Positions 37,134-47,301 are shown, counted from the stretch's first letter. The stretch: 64,000 nt of DNA from Tyzzerella sp. An114 (GCF_002161055.1 NZ_NFLT01000001.1:62001-126000), one strand, 5' to 3'. Notes: generated from the letters alone by a model not told the origin. Numbers and translations: made by a program.

Positions 37134-38000
37134 ATGAAAAAGATAAAAGAAATATATGAAAATAGAATTTCAAAGTGGAAAAAATATTCATCTTATGAAA
37201 TTATTAAAATAAAAAATTGTGATTATATTGTGCCAAGTAAAAATTCAGTAGCTGAATGGTATGACCCTATTGAAAATGAAGAAGAATTAATATCTGATGT
37301 TTTAAATATGGGAAAGATAGTTGCCGATACTGAAAAATATGAAAAAATTAAAAAAACTGTTTTTGATTTTGTATCAAAGTATGGTTTATTAGGCTGGATA
37401 ATGTATCTACCTGTAAATGAAAATTTTTACTTAGAAAGTACTGTTTTTCTTACAGAAAATGAATACTTTATTTTTTCAAACACCACAATGGACACAAAAA
37501 AATATATTGAACAATTTCAAATAGAACCAAGTAAAGAAAATATTTTTGGAACAGCCAAAACTTTGGGGCGTTCTCCTGTATATGAATTGATATTTTCAAA
37601 AAATTATTGTGAACCTGTTGACTGGGCTATTTGTTTTTTACAAGAAATGTATGAACATTTCCGTGCAAAAGAAATGATATATGACCCTAAATATAATCCA
37701 CTAGAAAAATTTATGTTAATGAAAAAAATAGAAAACTTTCATCATGTTGGTGTTCCATATGTGATAAAGTATTATCCCACACTAGGAACCTATTGGATAT
37801 TTAATAGTCTAACAATGATAATAGAAACAGCTTGTTTGATTGCATTAGGTCAGAAAGAAAGTCCCATAGCTATATGTAAACATTGTGGAAAATATTTTTA
37901 TCGTGAAGATATAAGAATTGAATACTGCTCACATAAGTGTAGAAACCGTTATCATGTTTATAAAAGCAGAAATAAAAATAAAAAACAATTAGAAAAATAA
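37134..38000 (+). CDS. DUF6076/CGNR-like zinc-finger protein of the element
   Basis: A 288-aa protein. The last 35 residues carry a zinc-binding motif, CKHCGKYF then YCSHKCRNRYHVYKSR, typical of proteins found on Gram-positive IMEs and ICEs. The N-terminal 240 residues are Tyr/Phe-rich with no motif I recognise. It starts 17 bp after the sigma-like gene and is probably co-transcribed. DNA binding is an inference from the finger. Confidence 0.65.
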   Translation: MKKIKEIYENRISKWKKYSSYEIIKIKNCDYIVPSKNSVAEWYDPIENEEELISDVLNMGKIVADTEKYEKIKKTVFDFVSKYGLLGWIMYLPVNENFYLESTVFLTENEYFIFSNTTMDTKKYIEQFQIEPSKENIFGTAKTLGRSPVYELIFSKNYCEPVDWAICFLQEMYEHFRAKEMIYDPKYNPLEKFMLMKKIENFHHVGVPYVIKYYPTLGTYWIFNSLTMIIETACLIALGQKESPIAICKHCGKYFYREDIRIEYCSHKCRNRYHVYKSRNKNKKQLEK

Positions 38001-38377
38001 TTAATCATGCACATTTACCCCGTTGTTTGCCCCTGTGTGGCGTTTTATTCAGACTATGGAGTAAATAGCCGATTAGATGTAAAAGCCACAGAAAAACGGG
38101 AATTTAGAAATAGTTGAAAATATGAAAAGTAAATAGACAATATCTATGCTCCAAAAAGATTGCAGGTTAAAGTGGCGGTGTCTTGTTCCGCCACAAATTC
38201 CTCAAATCACCGCAGTGCGGAGATTTATTGCCACCGAAATTTGGTGTCATAAATAAGTTACAGACTCCAAAAACAGCACTTTATTATAGAAAAAATTAGG
38301 TTTTACCTTAGGAAATAGGGACTTTATGCCCGACATCGTTACCGACGTCAAATGTTTTTCAAAAGGAGTGAAGAAAA
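38001..38377 (+). other. Structured non-coding region, probable oriT
   Basis: A 377-bp stretch upstream of the mobilization genes, less AT-rich than its surroundings. It holds several hairpins: GTGGCGG/CCGCCAC at about 38171-38193, CCGCAGTGCGG near 38205, CACCGAAATTTGGTG near 38233, and GACATCGTTACCGACGTC near 38332. The position directly before an RHH-like gene and a relaxase gene is where MobP-type elements keep the origin of transfer. The nick site cannot be named. Confidence 0.55.
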
Positions 38378-38782
38378 TTGCAAAAAGATAATATAAAACA
38401 TACATTTACTGTTAGACTTTCGGAAGAAACAGCCAATATTTGTGCTGCCGGTATGGCAATAGATGATTGCCGAAGCCGAAATGAATTTATTGAAAAGGCC
38501 ATAAAATATTATGTTGGATATCTTTCCGCAGATAAAGATAAATTAGTATTAGGAGAACAAATTCAAAAATTAGTAGAGTCATCAGTAAAATCTTCTGAGA
38601 GCAGACTCTCAAACCAGACATTCAGAATAGCAGTAGAACTAGCAAAACTACAAAGAATACTTTCTTTTTACTGTCAGATAGACGAAGAAACGCTGACTCA
38701 ACTTCATAGAGTATGTGAAAAGGAAGTCAAAAATATAAATGGTGCTTTATCTTTAGAAGATATAATAAGACATGAAAAATAA
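38378..38782 (+). CDS. RHH-like mobilization accessory protein
   Basis: A 134-aa protein starting at TTG 38378 behind AAAAGGAGTG. Residues about 8-45 (HTFTVRLSEETANICAAGMA, SRNEFIEKAIKYYV) form a ribbon-helix-helix-like DNA-binding segment; the rest is helical. This type of protein helps a relaxase bind oriT. It lies 21 bp upstream of the relaxase gene. Called by context and pattern. Confidence 0.7.
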   Translation: MQKDNIKHTFTVRLSEETANICAAGMAIDDCRSRNEFIEKAIKYYVGYLSADKDKLVLGEQIQKLVESSVKSSESRLSNQTFRIAVELAKLQRILSFYCQIDEETLTQLHRVCEKEVKNINGALSLEDIIRHEK

Positions 38783-38803
38783 TAGAAATGAGGTTGTATA
38801 CTT

Positions 38804-40114
38804 ATGGCAAAAATCATTTTTACTGCAAGGTATATGAAAAATATTTCTCAGGGAAAAATCAAAAACTATGTAAAATATATCGCCACAAGACCAAACTCAG
38901 AAAGATACTCCCACCCTATCTCCCATGAAGTTTCAGAACTACAAAAGGAATGGATAGAAAAAGAACTAAAAAAATCTGTAAAACTTAAAGAAGAATGTAC
39001 ACAGGAATATCAGGCTTATAAAATAAATCCTAACTGTCATACAGCAGAAAATCTCATTCATAAAATTGCTGAAACTAATATATACCATGGAAATGATATA
39101 AAAAAATATATTGCTTACTTGGCTAAACGTCCTGGAGCAGAGTTTACAGAACAAGGACACGCCCTTTGGAATGATAGTAATGAAAAAATCCATTTACAAA
39201 AAGTACAAAAGAAAGCCGCAGAATATCAGGGACGTATTTGGAACTTTGTTGTTTCACTAAAACGAGAAGATGCTCAAAGATTAGGGTATGATAATGCTAA
39301 AACTTGGAGAAATTTAATCATACAAAAATCTTTATCAATAGCAAAAGAAATGAGAATTAAACCTGAAAATCTTGTTTGGTATGGTGCATTTCATAACGAA
39401 GGTCATCACCCTCATGTACATATTATGTGCTATTCCAAAAATCCAAAAGAAGGTTATCTGACCAAAAAAGGTATTGAAAACTTGAGAAGTACCTTTGCTC
39501 ACGAGATTTTTCACGATGAATTTTATCATCTCTATGAGCAGAAAGATGAGATGCGTAAATGTATTCGTGATAACTGTAAAAACTTTCTGGAAAAATCGTT
39601 ATCTTTGGAAAGTGGGGAAAATGCTTATGTACAGGCATTGTTATTAGCCTTGGCAAAGAACCTTAAGACAGCAAAACATAAAAAAGTCTATGGTCGTCTC
39701 GCCAAAGAAAATAAACTTTTGGTAGATGAAATCATTTCTGAAATCAGCAAAGATAAAAAAATAGATTCTCTTTATCAATCGTGGTTGGAATTAAAAGACG
39801 AAATCTTATCTTTCTATGACGGTAAAAACTATGCAAGACACTCTTTTTCTGATGAGCCTGAGTTTATAAATATCAAAAATCTTGTACTTAAAACTGCATT
39901 AGAAATTAGTAATATGCAAAATGAAACACAAAATCATAATAATCAAATAAAAAATGATATAATCAAAAATCATTTTATACAGTTGATTAAAGAAGTTAGT
40001 AATATAATTGAAGAAGATTACAAAAAACAAGATGCAGATATAGATATTATAGAACATAAGTTACGACAGAAAATACAAGAAAAGAAAAAAGCTCAAGGAA
40101 TAAAAATGGGATAA
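38804..40114 (+). CDS. MobP-type (MobP3-like) relaxase
   Basis: A 436-aa relaxase that would nick oriT and lead the strand during mobilization. The metal-binding histidine motif is clear: GAFHNEGHHPHVHI at about residues 194-207. The N-terminus (IIFTARYMKN) and the double YIATRP/YLAKRP blocks are typical of this group; the catalytic tyrosine is not certain to me. The C-terminal 130 residues are helical and charged. No type IV secretion genes are present, so the element would use the transfer apparatus of another plasmid or ICE. Confidence 0.88.
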   Translation: MAKIIFTARYMKNISQGKIKNYVKYIATRPNSERYSHPISHEVSELQKEWIEKELKKSVKLKEECTQEYQAYKINPNCHTAENLIHKIAETNIYHGNDIKKYIAYLAKRPGAEFTEQGHALWNDSNEKIHLQKVQKKAAEYQGRIWNFVVSLKREDAQRLGYDNAKTWRNLIIQKSLSIAKEMRIKPENLVWYGAFHNEGHHPHVHIMCYSKNPKEGYLTKKGIENLRSTFAHEIFHDEFYHLYEQKDEMRKCIRDNCKNFLEKSLSLESGENAYVQALLLALAKNLKTAKHKKVYGRLAKENKLLVDEIISEISKDKKIDSLYQSWLELKDEILSFYDGKNYARHSFSDEPEFINIKNLVLKTALEISNMQNETQNHNNQIKNDIIKNHFIQLIKEVSNIIEEDYKKQDADIDIIEHKLRQKIQEKKKAQGIKMG

Positions 40115-40164
40115 AAACAGAAAATACTTTATAAAAATATAATAAATTTGAATTATTAAAAAAT

Positions 40165-40201
40165 TACTCTTACCAACAATTATAAATTATTGGTAAGAGT
40201 A
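40165..40201. terminator. Hairpin between the convergent relaxase and helicase genes
   Basis: TACTCTTACCAA and TTGGTAAGAGTA form a 12-bp stem. It has no strong T run but lies between convergent genes. Confidence 0.6.
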
Positions 40202-40256
40202 CAATAATAATTATCTATCCTTACTATATTTAAAAAACAGCTTTGTATTTATTATT

Positions 40257-43200
40257 TTACATGTCTATTTCATCAAAAATAAAATCACCAATCATATAAT
40301 TCTTAGGGTCTAATGCCGCAGAAATGACATGATTTTGAAAAGTGTCATCTGATATATCAGATAAAATTTCATGGGCACGCTGTTTTATTTTTAATAATAA
40401 ATCTGTTCTATTTTTATTGTTTTCCTCAGAAGTCATATATGTTTCCGGTTCAATATCTAATTCTTTTAATTGACGAATAACTCTTTCCATTGTACCATCC
40501 GGATTTCTATAATACTCACTACCTCTAATACGAATAAACTGCCAACCAAGACGTTCTAAAACAGTTTGTCTTTCCATATCTTCTCTAATTTTTGCCTCTC
40601 CGCTATGATAACGCTCTCCATCACATTCTATTGCAATTTTTTTATCTTTACATACAACAACCATATCTAAACGGTAAGCACCAACTTGCCATTGTTGTAC
40701 TAAGTGATAATTTCTTGCAGAAAGATATTTTGCAACTTCAGCTTCAAATGGAGATTCTGATTTTTTCTCAATTTGTGCTTGAAGTTCTGTTATTGCCTCA
40801 GGGTGTAATGAATACTCAATCAATTCTTTACGAATATCTCCAGGCTTTAAGTCATTAGCAGGGTCAATAGAATCAACAACCCATAATTGGTCTTTAGCAC
40901 GACTAGTTGCAACATTATATCGTTTTCGATAAGAATCTTCTGTGCCATATCCCTGTTTTGTCAAAGGACCATTTCCATTTGAACAATCTACTAAACTAAG
41001 GAATATAACATCACGTTCATCACCTTGAAAGTTAGAGGCATTGCCACATAAAATACGACGTTTATTACATTCCTTTATATCAATATTATTATATATTTCT
41101 TCTTGAATTTTTTTTACTTGTTCATCTCCTAATAAAGAAATAACACCAAAAGTTTTATCACAGTATTCTGGCTGTTCCATACATGCTTTCATAAGTGCCA
41201 CAATAGCTTTAGCCTCATTTGGATTTGTTTTTCCAACACGCTCACCATTCTCTACACGATAATTTATTACAGCAGGTTTCAACAAGTTTTTACTACCATC
41301 ACGAAGTGGTTTTATCTTGAAATCATAAGAAAATTTATTTGAAAACCCAATAATTTCCGGTACACAACGAAAATGTTCTCGTAACATTAAAGGTTGAAAT
41401 GTTGTAGCTGCAATATCATAAATAGAAGTTTTAGCATCATATAAATGTGCATTTGGAATTTTGTCAGTTATATACATATCTTTTAAGCTATTAATTTTTT
41501 CTATATCAACTCCTACAGCCATAGGACTTACCTGTTTATCATCACCTACAATAACAAGTTTTTTTCCCATATATAATATTGCTAGAGACGAAATATCTGA
41601 TTGACTAGCTTCATCAATAATTACTACATCAAACTTATTCTCTTTCGGATTAAGATTTTCTAAGGCTTTACTAATCGGCATAATCCAAGCTGGAACAGCA
41701 TTTTGACATTTTATCATGAGTTTTCTTGCCTCAGCACGGTACATAGGTGCATTTTTACCTGTTCCTTTACCAATTTTTTTTACAGTCTGTTTCCACCCTA
41801 TTAAAGCTTGTTTCATGTCAATATCATGCTCTGTTCTTTTTAAAAGCTGATACCAAGCACATTTTTCTGCATATTTTGCTGTAATATCTCTGTACTCTTT
41901 ACTTAAAAAAAGACTTTTCTTTTGCAATTCTTCAAAAGGTTCTGAGGTAATTTCCTCAATTATGCCATAATATTGCTTCCATTTCCAAGCTTCTTCCAAA
42001 TCTGAAGGCATAACTTCAAGACCATGAATTCCGGTTCGATTTCGAATAGCTTCTGCCCACTCAAAAGCAATAGGTGATAATTTATTCAAATATTCTTCTC
42101 TCTTTCTTTGTAAATCATATTTTACATAAATTTGTTCCAAAACCCTATATGCATTACGATACATAGAAATATCACCATTTTCTATGGCTTTTAAAATATC
42201 TTTACAAATATTTGATGCCACTCTCTTATCAAGTGTCAAAATATTTTTATTTTTTTCTAATTGTTGATATATATGGTCAATAGTATTTATTTCATCAAAT
42301 ACATCACAAATAGAAGGAATTATATAATTCATTGAGTGTAAAATCTTTTCTGTTGCAACTATTTCTGAATCCAATGGATTTTTTTTGAAAACTATATCAC
42401 AAGGAATGTTGACACCATTAATATAATCTACTAAATCTGTATATTCGTTATCATACCAATCAAGATATCTCTTTATCCAAGATATATAATTTGCTGCCAC
42501 ACGTTCTGGTTCATTAATATCTAAATCATAAAACAATGGTACACCGTATTTTCCAATCAAATTATTCCAATAAGAAGCACATTGCTCTCTTATTGTGTTC
42601 ATCTCTATAGTTTGAATAATAAGATTACAGTCTTCTACATTTTGAGGTTTATGTCTATCAACGGTTGCACCATCTAACGCAATTCCTAAATTTTTATTTA
42701 GAAAAAGTGTTAATTTACTGATTTTACTATTTTGTTTATACTTTTCATGTAACTGTTTTACTGCTTCAACATACTCAGGGTCTTTATTTAAAATTCTTAT
42801 ATCTTTACCAAATCTTTCTGCTAATATTTTTTCTGCATATTCACATGTTTTTTCAATCTGTTCTATTAAAATAAGCCATAATTGTCTATACTGACCACCT
42901 TTTTTTCCGTCAACTGCACAATGTAACTTCCACGGTTCAAAGCCAGAAAAGGTACTAATATAAGATTTTAACTTTTTAACAGCTTCTTGATTTGGATAAT
43001 TTAAGTTTAATTCAATATCTTCCCCTTTTATAGAAACCGTTCTTTCTCTTATTAAATTTTCTATTTTCCATATATTTTTCTTAGATATATTATCCAAATT
43101 TCTATTAGCATCGTGCAAATGCTGCATAACCTCTTCAAATTCAATTATAGACATTAATTCATTTGGATTAGGCAAATTTGCACTTAACTCCATTTCATCT

Positions 43201-44912
43201 ATAGAGCTTATTTCGCCATTACTTCGGTATAAGTCATTTAATTCCGCAAAATTAAGTGGTAATGGTTCATATAAACGAACTTTACCTGGTATATAAGATA
43301 ATTTTTCTTGATGTTCTAACACATAAGCAGCAGCTTCAGAAGGAGAAACACTTTCTCCTTGATACACAATACAATTACATTCTTTATAAATCATAGCAAA
43401 TAATTTTTTTCGAACATCAGCAAGGTCATTAATTACTTTTGTTCGTTCCTGTGCTAACTTTTCCATGTCATTCTTTAGTTCATATGATGTAAAATGTGAC
43501 ATGTATTCTGTAATACCATCAATAGATTTTTCCATATCTATATTTGAATCATCTAACATTGAAACACAAAGACTCTGTAAACCTGGTACCAATTTTTCTT
43601 TTAATACACTTAAAGCCTTCTGTGTATGACTTGTTACCAAAATACTTTTTCCCTGTGCTAGAAAATGTCCCATTAAGTTTGCAATAGTATGTGTTTTGCC
43701 AGTACCTGGTGGTCCCTGAACTAACACAGCATTGTATCTCTCTATACGTTGAGCAATTTCCAACTGTTCTTTGTTTGCTTCCTTAGACAATAAAATATTG
43801 ACACTCTCCCCACCAACAGCTGCTAACTGTTCTTCAACAGAAACTTCTCCTGTTTCTTCCAGAATATCAATTTTACCACCATCTACAATATCTTTAATTG
43901 GATTAGGAATAACATCTGTTTCTTCTATATTTTCAATAATTTGTTCAATAGTTTTTAATGCACCATCTAATTTTTTTCGTAAAATATAACAAGGATTTCT
44001 ATACATTAATAAACGCTCTTGTTCTTCCCATTCTTTTGGAATTCCTTCGTCTGAATAAATACTTTCTCCTGAAAGTTGATGAATAAATCTCTGAAAAAAT
44101 ACTGGTAATTCGTTTCTATCCAAAGGGTGATAATCATTTTGTCTTAAGTATTCATTCATATAATTTATTGTTCCAAGATTTATATCTTCCATATTTTGAA
44201 AAAGAACAGTATATAATTCTGTTGTCACATCTGTATCTTTAATATAAATAGTATTTTCCATATCATCATAATAGATTTTTACACGTTTTGTTAAAATAGG
44301 ATGGTCAATTTCAGGATTATTTTTATCACGAATAAATCCATCTGCAACTACTAGTTCTAAAGTTTCTGAGTCTCGTTCTAAATCCACAGAAATTTTATAT
44401 AATTCTGTAAAAAAACTTCTCGTATCATCATAAGTTTTTTGTTTTGTTGCCCAAACTTTTCTATCTTCCAACCATTTATGAAAATCTTCTACACGCTTAG
44501 GATTGTCATAGAAATTCTCTAAAGGTTCTTCTTCTGTGTCTTCTTCACTTAATACAGGATTAATATTATTATATTCTTTTATGGAAACTTCTATATGATA
44601 ATCATTCCAACCATCATTTAACCATTTTAAAATATCTTCACTTGGTTTAGGACAATGTTGAAATTCTGGTTTATGCACAGCTAATAAAATATCCATAGGC
44701 TGTTCTGTGTCGTTTTCCTGTACATAATCACGATAATATACTTTTATATTTTCAGAGTCCTTTGGAAAAGATGCAATAGAACGATACCACTGATAATCTT
44801 TTGCTTTTAATACCACTTTTTGTTTTAACTTATTAAGTTCTGCAATAAATTGAAACAGAGAAATTACTTTATCATGTTTTGTTATTTCTTCTGTACCCCC
44901 GTTTTCAATCAA
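40257..44912 (-). CDS. Very large SF1 helicase with C-terminal Vsr/DUF559-like nuclease domain
   Basis: A 1551-aa cargo protein. Residues 1 to about 370 are unrecognised. The Upf1-like superfamily 1 helicase has Walker A GPPGTGKT at 400-407, a long helical insert, Walker B DEAS at 1100-1103 with VGDDKQVSP soon after, and a motif VI-like NVATSRAKDQLWVV. The last 150 residues are an MTES_1575/Vsr-like endonuclease: FEAEVAKYL, RLDMVVV, and IECDGERYH around 1429. DUF4011-helicase-Vsr proteins of similar build have been reported as anti-phage defence. Start is TTG 44912 behind AAGGGGGT. A defence role is inference. Confidence 0.85.
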   Translation of the reverse strand: MIENGGTEEITKHDKVISLFQFIAELNKLKQKVVLKAKDYQWYRSIASFPKDSENIKVYYRDYVQENDTEQPMDILLAVHKPEFQHCPKPSEDILKWLNDGWNDYHIEVSIKEYNNINPVLSEEDTEEEPLENFYDNPKRVEDFHKWLEDRKVWATKQKTYDDTRSFFTELYKISVDLERDSETLELVVADGFIRDKNNPEIDHPILTKRVKIYYDDMENTIYIKDTDVTTELYTVLFQNMEDINLGTINYMNEYLRQNDYHPLDRNELPVFFQRFIHQLSGESIYSDEGIPKEWEEQERLLMYRNPCYILRKKLDGALKTIEQIIENIEETDVIPNPIKDIVDGGKIDILEETGEVSVEEQLAAVGGESVNILLSKEANKEQLEIAQRIERYNAVLVQGPPGTGKTHTIANLMGHFLAQGKSILVTSHTQKALSVLKEKLVPGLQSLCVSMLDDSNIDMEKSIDGITEYMSHFTSYELKNDMEKLAQERTKVINDLADVRKKLFAMIYKECNCIVYQGESVSPSEAAAYVLEHQEKLSYIPGKVRLYEPLPLNFAELNDLYRSNGEISSIDEMELSANLPNPNELMSIIEFEEVMQHLHDANRNLDNISKKNIWKIENLIRERTVSIKGEDIELNLNYPNQEAVKKLKSYISTFSGFEPWKLHCAVDGKKGGQYRQLWLILIEQIEKTCEYAEKILAERFGKDIRILNKDPEYVEAVKQLHEKYKQNSKISKLTLFLNKNLGIALDGATVDRHKPQNVEDCNLIIQTIEMNTIREQCASYWNNLIGKYGVPLFYDLDINEPERVAANYISWIKRYLDWYDNEYTDLVDYINGVNIPCDIVFKKNPLDSEIVATEKILHSMNYIIPSICDVFDEINTIDHIYQQLEKNKNILTLDKRVASNICKDILKAIENGDISMYRNAYRVLEQIYVKYDLQRKREEYLNKLSPIAFEWAEAIRNRTGIHGLEVMPSDLEEAWKWKQYYGIIEEITSEPFEELQKKSLFLSKEYRDITAKYAEKCAWYQLLKRTEHDIDMKQALIGWKQTVKKIGKGTGKNAPMYRAEARKLMIKCQNAVPAWIMPISKALENLNPKENKFDVVIIDEASQSDISSLAILYMGKKLVIVGDDKQVSPMAVGVDIEKINSLKDMYITDKIPNAHLYDAKTSIYDIAATTFQPLMLREHFRCVPEIIGFSNKFSYDFKIKPLRDGSKNLLKPAVINYRVENGERVGKTNPNEAKAIVALMKACMEQPEYCDKTFGVISLLGDEQVKKIQEEIYNNIDIKECNKRRILCGNASNFQGDERDVIFLSLVDCSNGNGPLTKQGYGTEDSYRKRYNVATSRAKDQLWVVDSIDPANDLKPGDIRKELIEYSLHPEAITELQAQIEKKSESPFEAEVAKYLSARNYHLVQQWQVGAYRLDMVVVCKDKKIAIECDGERYHSGEAKIREDMERQTVLERLGWQFIRIRGSEYYRNPDGTMERVIRQLKELDIEPETYMTSEENNKNRTDLLLKIKQRAHEILSDISDDTFQNHVISAALDPKNYMIGDFIFDEIDM

Positions 44913-45334
44913 AATAATACCCCCTTATATTACTTTAATATGATATAAACAATATCTCTAATCTAATCCATATTATTTATCTAATTAAATTTAGTTTCGT
45001 ATTCTCAAAATATCAATTAACTTTATATAAAACTTTATAATCATATTTTTTATTAAATTATGTTATATATCCATTACAAACATATTCTTTTATGTAACTA
45101 ATCGAGTATTATATTAGCATAAATTAACTTATTTTTCAAATTTATGGTATCTAAAAACTTAAAATTAGATGTTAACTCAAATTTCAATAAATTAAGTTTT
45201 AGATTTTTATTATATCTTTAGTAATTCAGAGTAAAAGCAAAAATATAATAATATCAATATTTTTCTTTTGTAAAAATATATTATATTGTTTTTTAAAAGC
45301 TATGATATAATTAGAAAAAACGGAGTTGATGGAA
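44913..45334. other. AT-rich divergent intergenic region
   Basis: About 420 bp between the helicase and the DUF2971-like gene, very AT-rich. It should hold both promoters. I see no gene, repeat or hairpin of note. Confidence 0.5.
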
Positions 45335-46051
45335 ATGAATAGTTCTAACAATTTTTTAATTGCAAAATTTGGAAATAAAAATCATTTAGAACAGCTTCAA
45401 AACGGCAATATATTTTTTAATTCAATTCAGGCATATCGAAATGACGGAACTGATTATAGAGGAGATTCAATGGAAGGGAAAATTCCTATTAATCCAACAG
45501 ATATTAAAATATTTAATAGCGAAGGTAAGAATATTTTTGAAACACTTCCATATCCTGATATAGCAATAGAATCAATATTAGATGATGAAAATCTTATGAT
45601 GTTCTGTGCTGCAATGATTAACATAGAAATTTTGGATAATGTTAAGAATAACAAATGGCATTTTAAAGATATATTTAAGTCATCAATTAAAGACTTTGGA
45701 GATTATGTTTTATTACTTTGGTCTACAGAATTATTAGATCATATAAAATCATCAACAGATTTGAACAAACAGAAAATAGTATATGATTCAAGACCTATTC
45801 TTTATAGAAATCTCTATGATTTTGATAATACAGAAGAATATAGAACAACTGGAAGTTGGATTGATAGATATTTTGTAAAAGGTTTATCTTATAAAAATCA
45901 AAATGAATGGAGAATTATTATCGATGGTGAAAAAGAACCTTTAAAGGCAAACTGTGGAAACGGTTTTTTATTACAAACATCTCCATTTAAGTATAGTACA
46001 CTTATGAAAACAACTGAATTACTCAATGGAGAAATAGAGATCAAAAATTAG
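45335..46051 (+). CDS. DUF2971-like protein of unknown function (element cargo)
   Basis: A protein of about 238 aa. The pattern fits DUF2971-like proteins: an N-terminal LIAKFGNKNHLEQLQNGNIF with FFNSIQAYRND, an inner FCAAMIN region and, near the C-terminus, the hallmark YKNQNEWRII. The family is seen on mobile elements and has no established activity. I prefer ATG 45335 (GGAG nine bases upstream) over TTG 45326. It lies between two minus-strand cargo genes on its own transcript and ends in a strong terminator. Confidence 0.55.
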   Translation: MNSSNNFLIAKFGNKNHLEQLQNGNIFFNSIQAYRNDGTDYRGDSMEGKIPINPTDIKIFNSEGKNIFETLPYPDIAIESILDDENLMMFCAAMINIEILDNVKNNKWHFKDIFKSSIKDFGDYVLLLWSTELLDHIKSSTDLNKQKIVYDSRPILYRNLYDFDNTEEYRTTGSWIDRYFVKGLSYKNQNEWRIIIDGEKEPLKANCGNGFLLQTSPFKYSTLMKTTELLNGEIEIKN

Positions 46052-46062
46052 AAATATAAACT

Positions 46063-46105
46063 AACAAAAGTGGTGGTTATCTCTTAAAATACCACCACTT
46101 TTGTT
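46063..46105. terminator. Strong bidirectional terminator
   Basis: AACAAAAGTGGTGGT and ACCACCACTTTTGTT form a perfect 15-bp stem with a 13-base loop, just after the DUF2971-like gene. Confidence 0.88.
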
Positions 46106-46299
46106 ATATAATAGACCTATCACTAGCAATATAGACTTTTATAACTTGTATTTTAAGTTCTTTGTTATAACGTACTGATATAACATATCCTTCTTGAATA
46201 ATTATAATATTAATATGTTCATATTATTCTAACAATGTGTTGCAATTATATTATACTAGTAAACTATAATTTTCCCATGATTATAAACTTTTATTCTTA

Positions 46300-46809
46300 T
46301 TATCCATATGTTTCAAACATATACTGTGCACGTTCAGCAGTAAATTCCCACCCTTCTGGAATACGGTCTATTGTTCCACTTCCAGCGGCACGAGATCCCC
46401 ATTTGTGATATTCATAAAGAATTGTATCACCACGACCACCAGCAGAAACATTTAACACTTCTGCAAATTCAACAGGAGATGCAAGATACATTCGTGGCAT
46501 TTCATCATCCCTTATTCCTTTAAACTGCACCAAACAGAATATAGTCTTTTTATTATGACTATCTAACCATTTTTGAACTGCTTCATGATAATCACAACCT
46601 TTTTTGTAGTTTTGAGTCAACCCCCAACTACCATCTTGACTACCCTTTACCGAAATTTTTAACATTTTATCTCCAGAAACAGCAATCAAATCATACTCTG
46701 GTTGATTTGCTCCATATTGAACAGATACATCGTAACACAATCTTGCAAATTGTGCAGCAACAAACGCCTCTGCAGCTATACCAACGTGCCATGATGACAT
46801 TTTTCCCAT
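46300..46809 (-). CDS. PD-(D/E)XK nuclease-like protein (element cargo)
   Basis: A 169-aa protein. An acidic helix residue (Glu14 in IAAEAFVAAQFA), Asp40 in PEYDLIAVSG and the strand ISVKGSQ with Lys55 make the D-x(n)-(S)xK pattern of the PD-(D/E)XK fold seen in resolvase-like and restriction-like nucleases. The second half is unrecognised. ATG 46809 follows GAAGAGGT. It could be a small nuclease or a protein with the fold but no activity. Confidence 0.6.
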   Translation of the reverse strand: MGKMSSWHVGIAAEAFVAAQFARLCYDVSVQYGANQPEYDLIAVSGDKMLKISVKGSQDGSWGLTQNYKKGCDYHEAVQKWLDSHNKKTIFCLVQFKGIRDDEMPRMYLASPVEFAEVLNVSAGGRGDTILYEYHKWGSRAAGSGTIDRIPEGWEFTAERAQYMFETYG

Positions 46810-47301
46810 TTATATTACCTCTTCTATACAAATTATCAATTTCAATTTCTTTAACGCTTTTAAATACCCAACTTTAATTTCAAAACATTAATAACTTTTT
46901 ACAGGTTTAGAATAAATCAAACTTCAAACTTAACTTCATAAATCCCCTTATCTATGTATTTGTCCAATAATAATTTCAATAATTCACAAACAAAAGCTTT
47001 AGATTTCTCTTCTCTATGAGAATTTTCCATAATTTATTGTAACAAACAGGCATGATATTTTTTCTTATTTTATGTTTCTATTGTTTTTATTATATCAAAA
47101 ACCAAATTACACTTCAATTTACAATTAATTATACCAATATTTAGAAATTAAACCGCCCTTTCATTTTACTTTCTAGTATAATTAATACATCCATATTGTG
47201 TAAACATTACACTACACTTGTTTCCTACGTTCACCTCACTTGTTTCCCATATTCACCCAAACTATACTAAATAACTATAAACATATAACTATACTCATCT
47301 A
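46810..47301. other. AT-rich region with little content
   Basis: About 490 bp on the element between the nuclease-like and replication-type genes. It contains one short open frame (listed separately) and otherwise only AT-rich sequence. Confidence 0.5.
46917..47030 (-). CDS. Possible 37-aa small ORF
   Basis: Reads MENSHREEKSKAFVCELLKL and continues to end KGIYEVKFEV. The charged, helix-like composition is protein-like, but no ribosome binding site precedes it. It may be a remnant or chance frame. Confidence 0.22.
   Translation of the reverse strand: MENSHREEKSKAFVCELLKLLLDKYIDKGIYEVKFEV

Noticed and set aside
38804-40114. A complete conjugative element (ICE)
   Set aside because: Relaxase and accessory genes are present, but no coupling protein, VirB4 or other secretion genes occur between the att sites.
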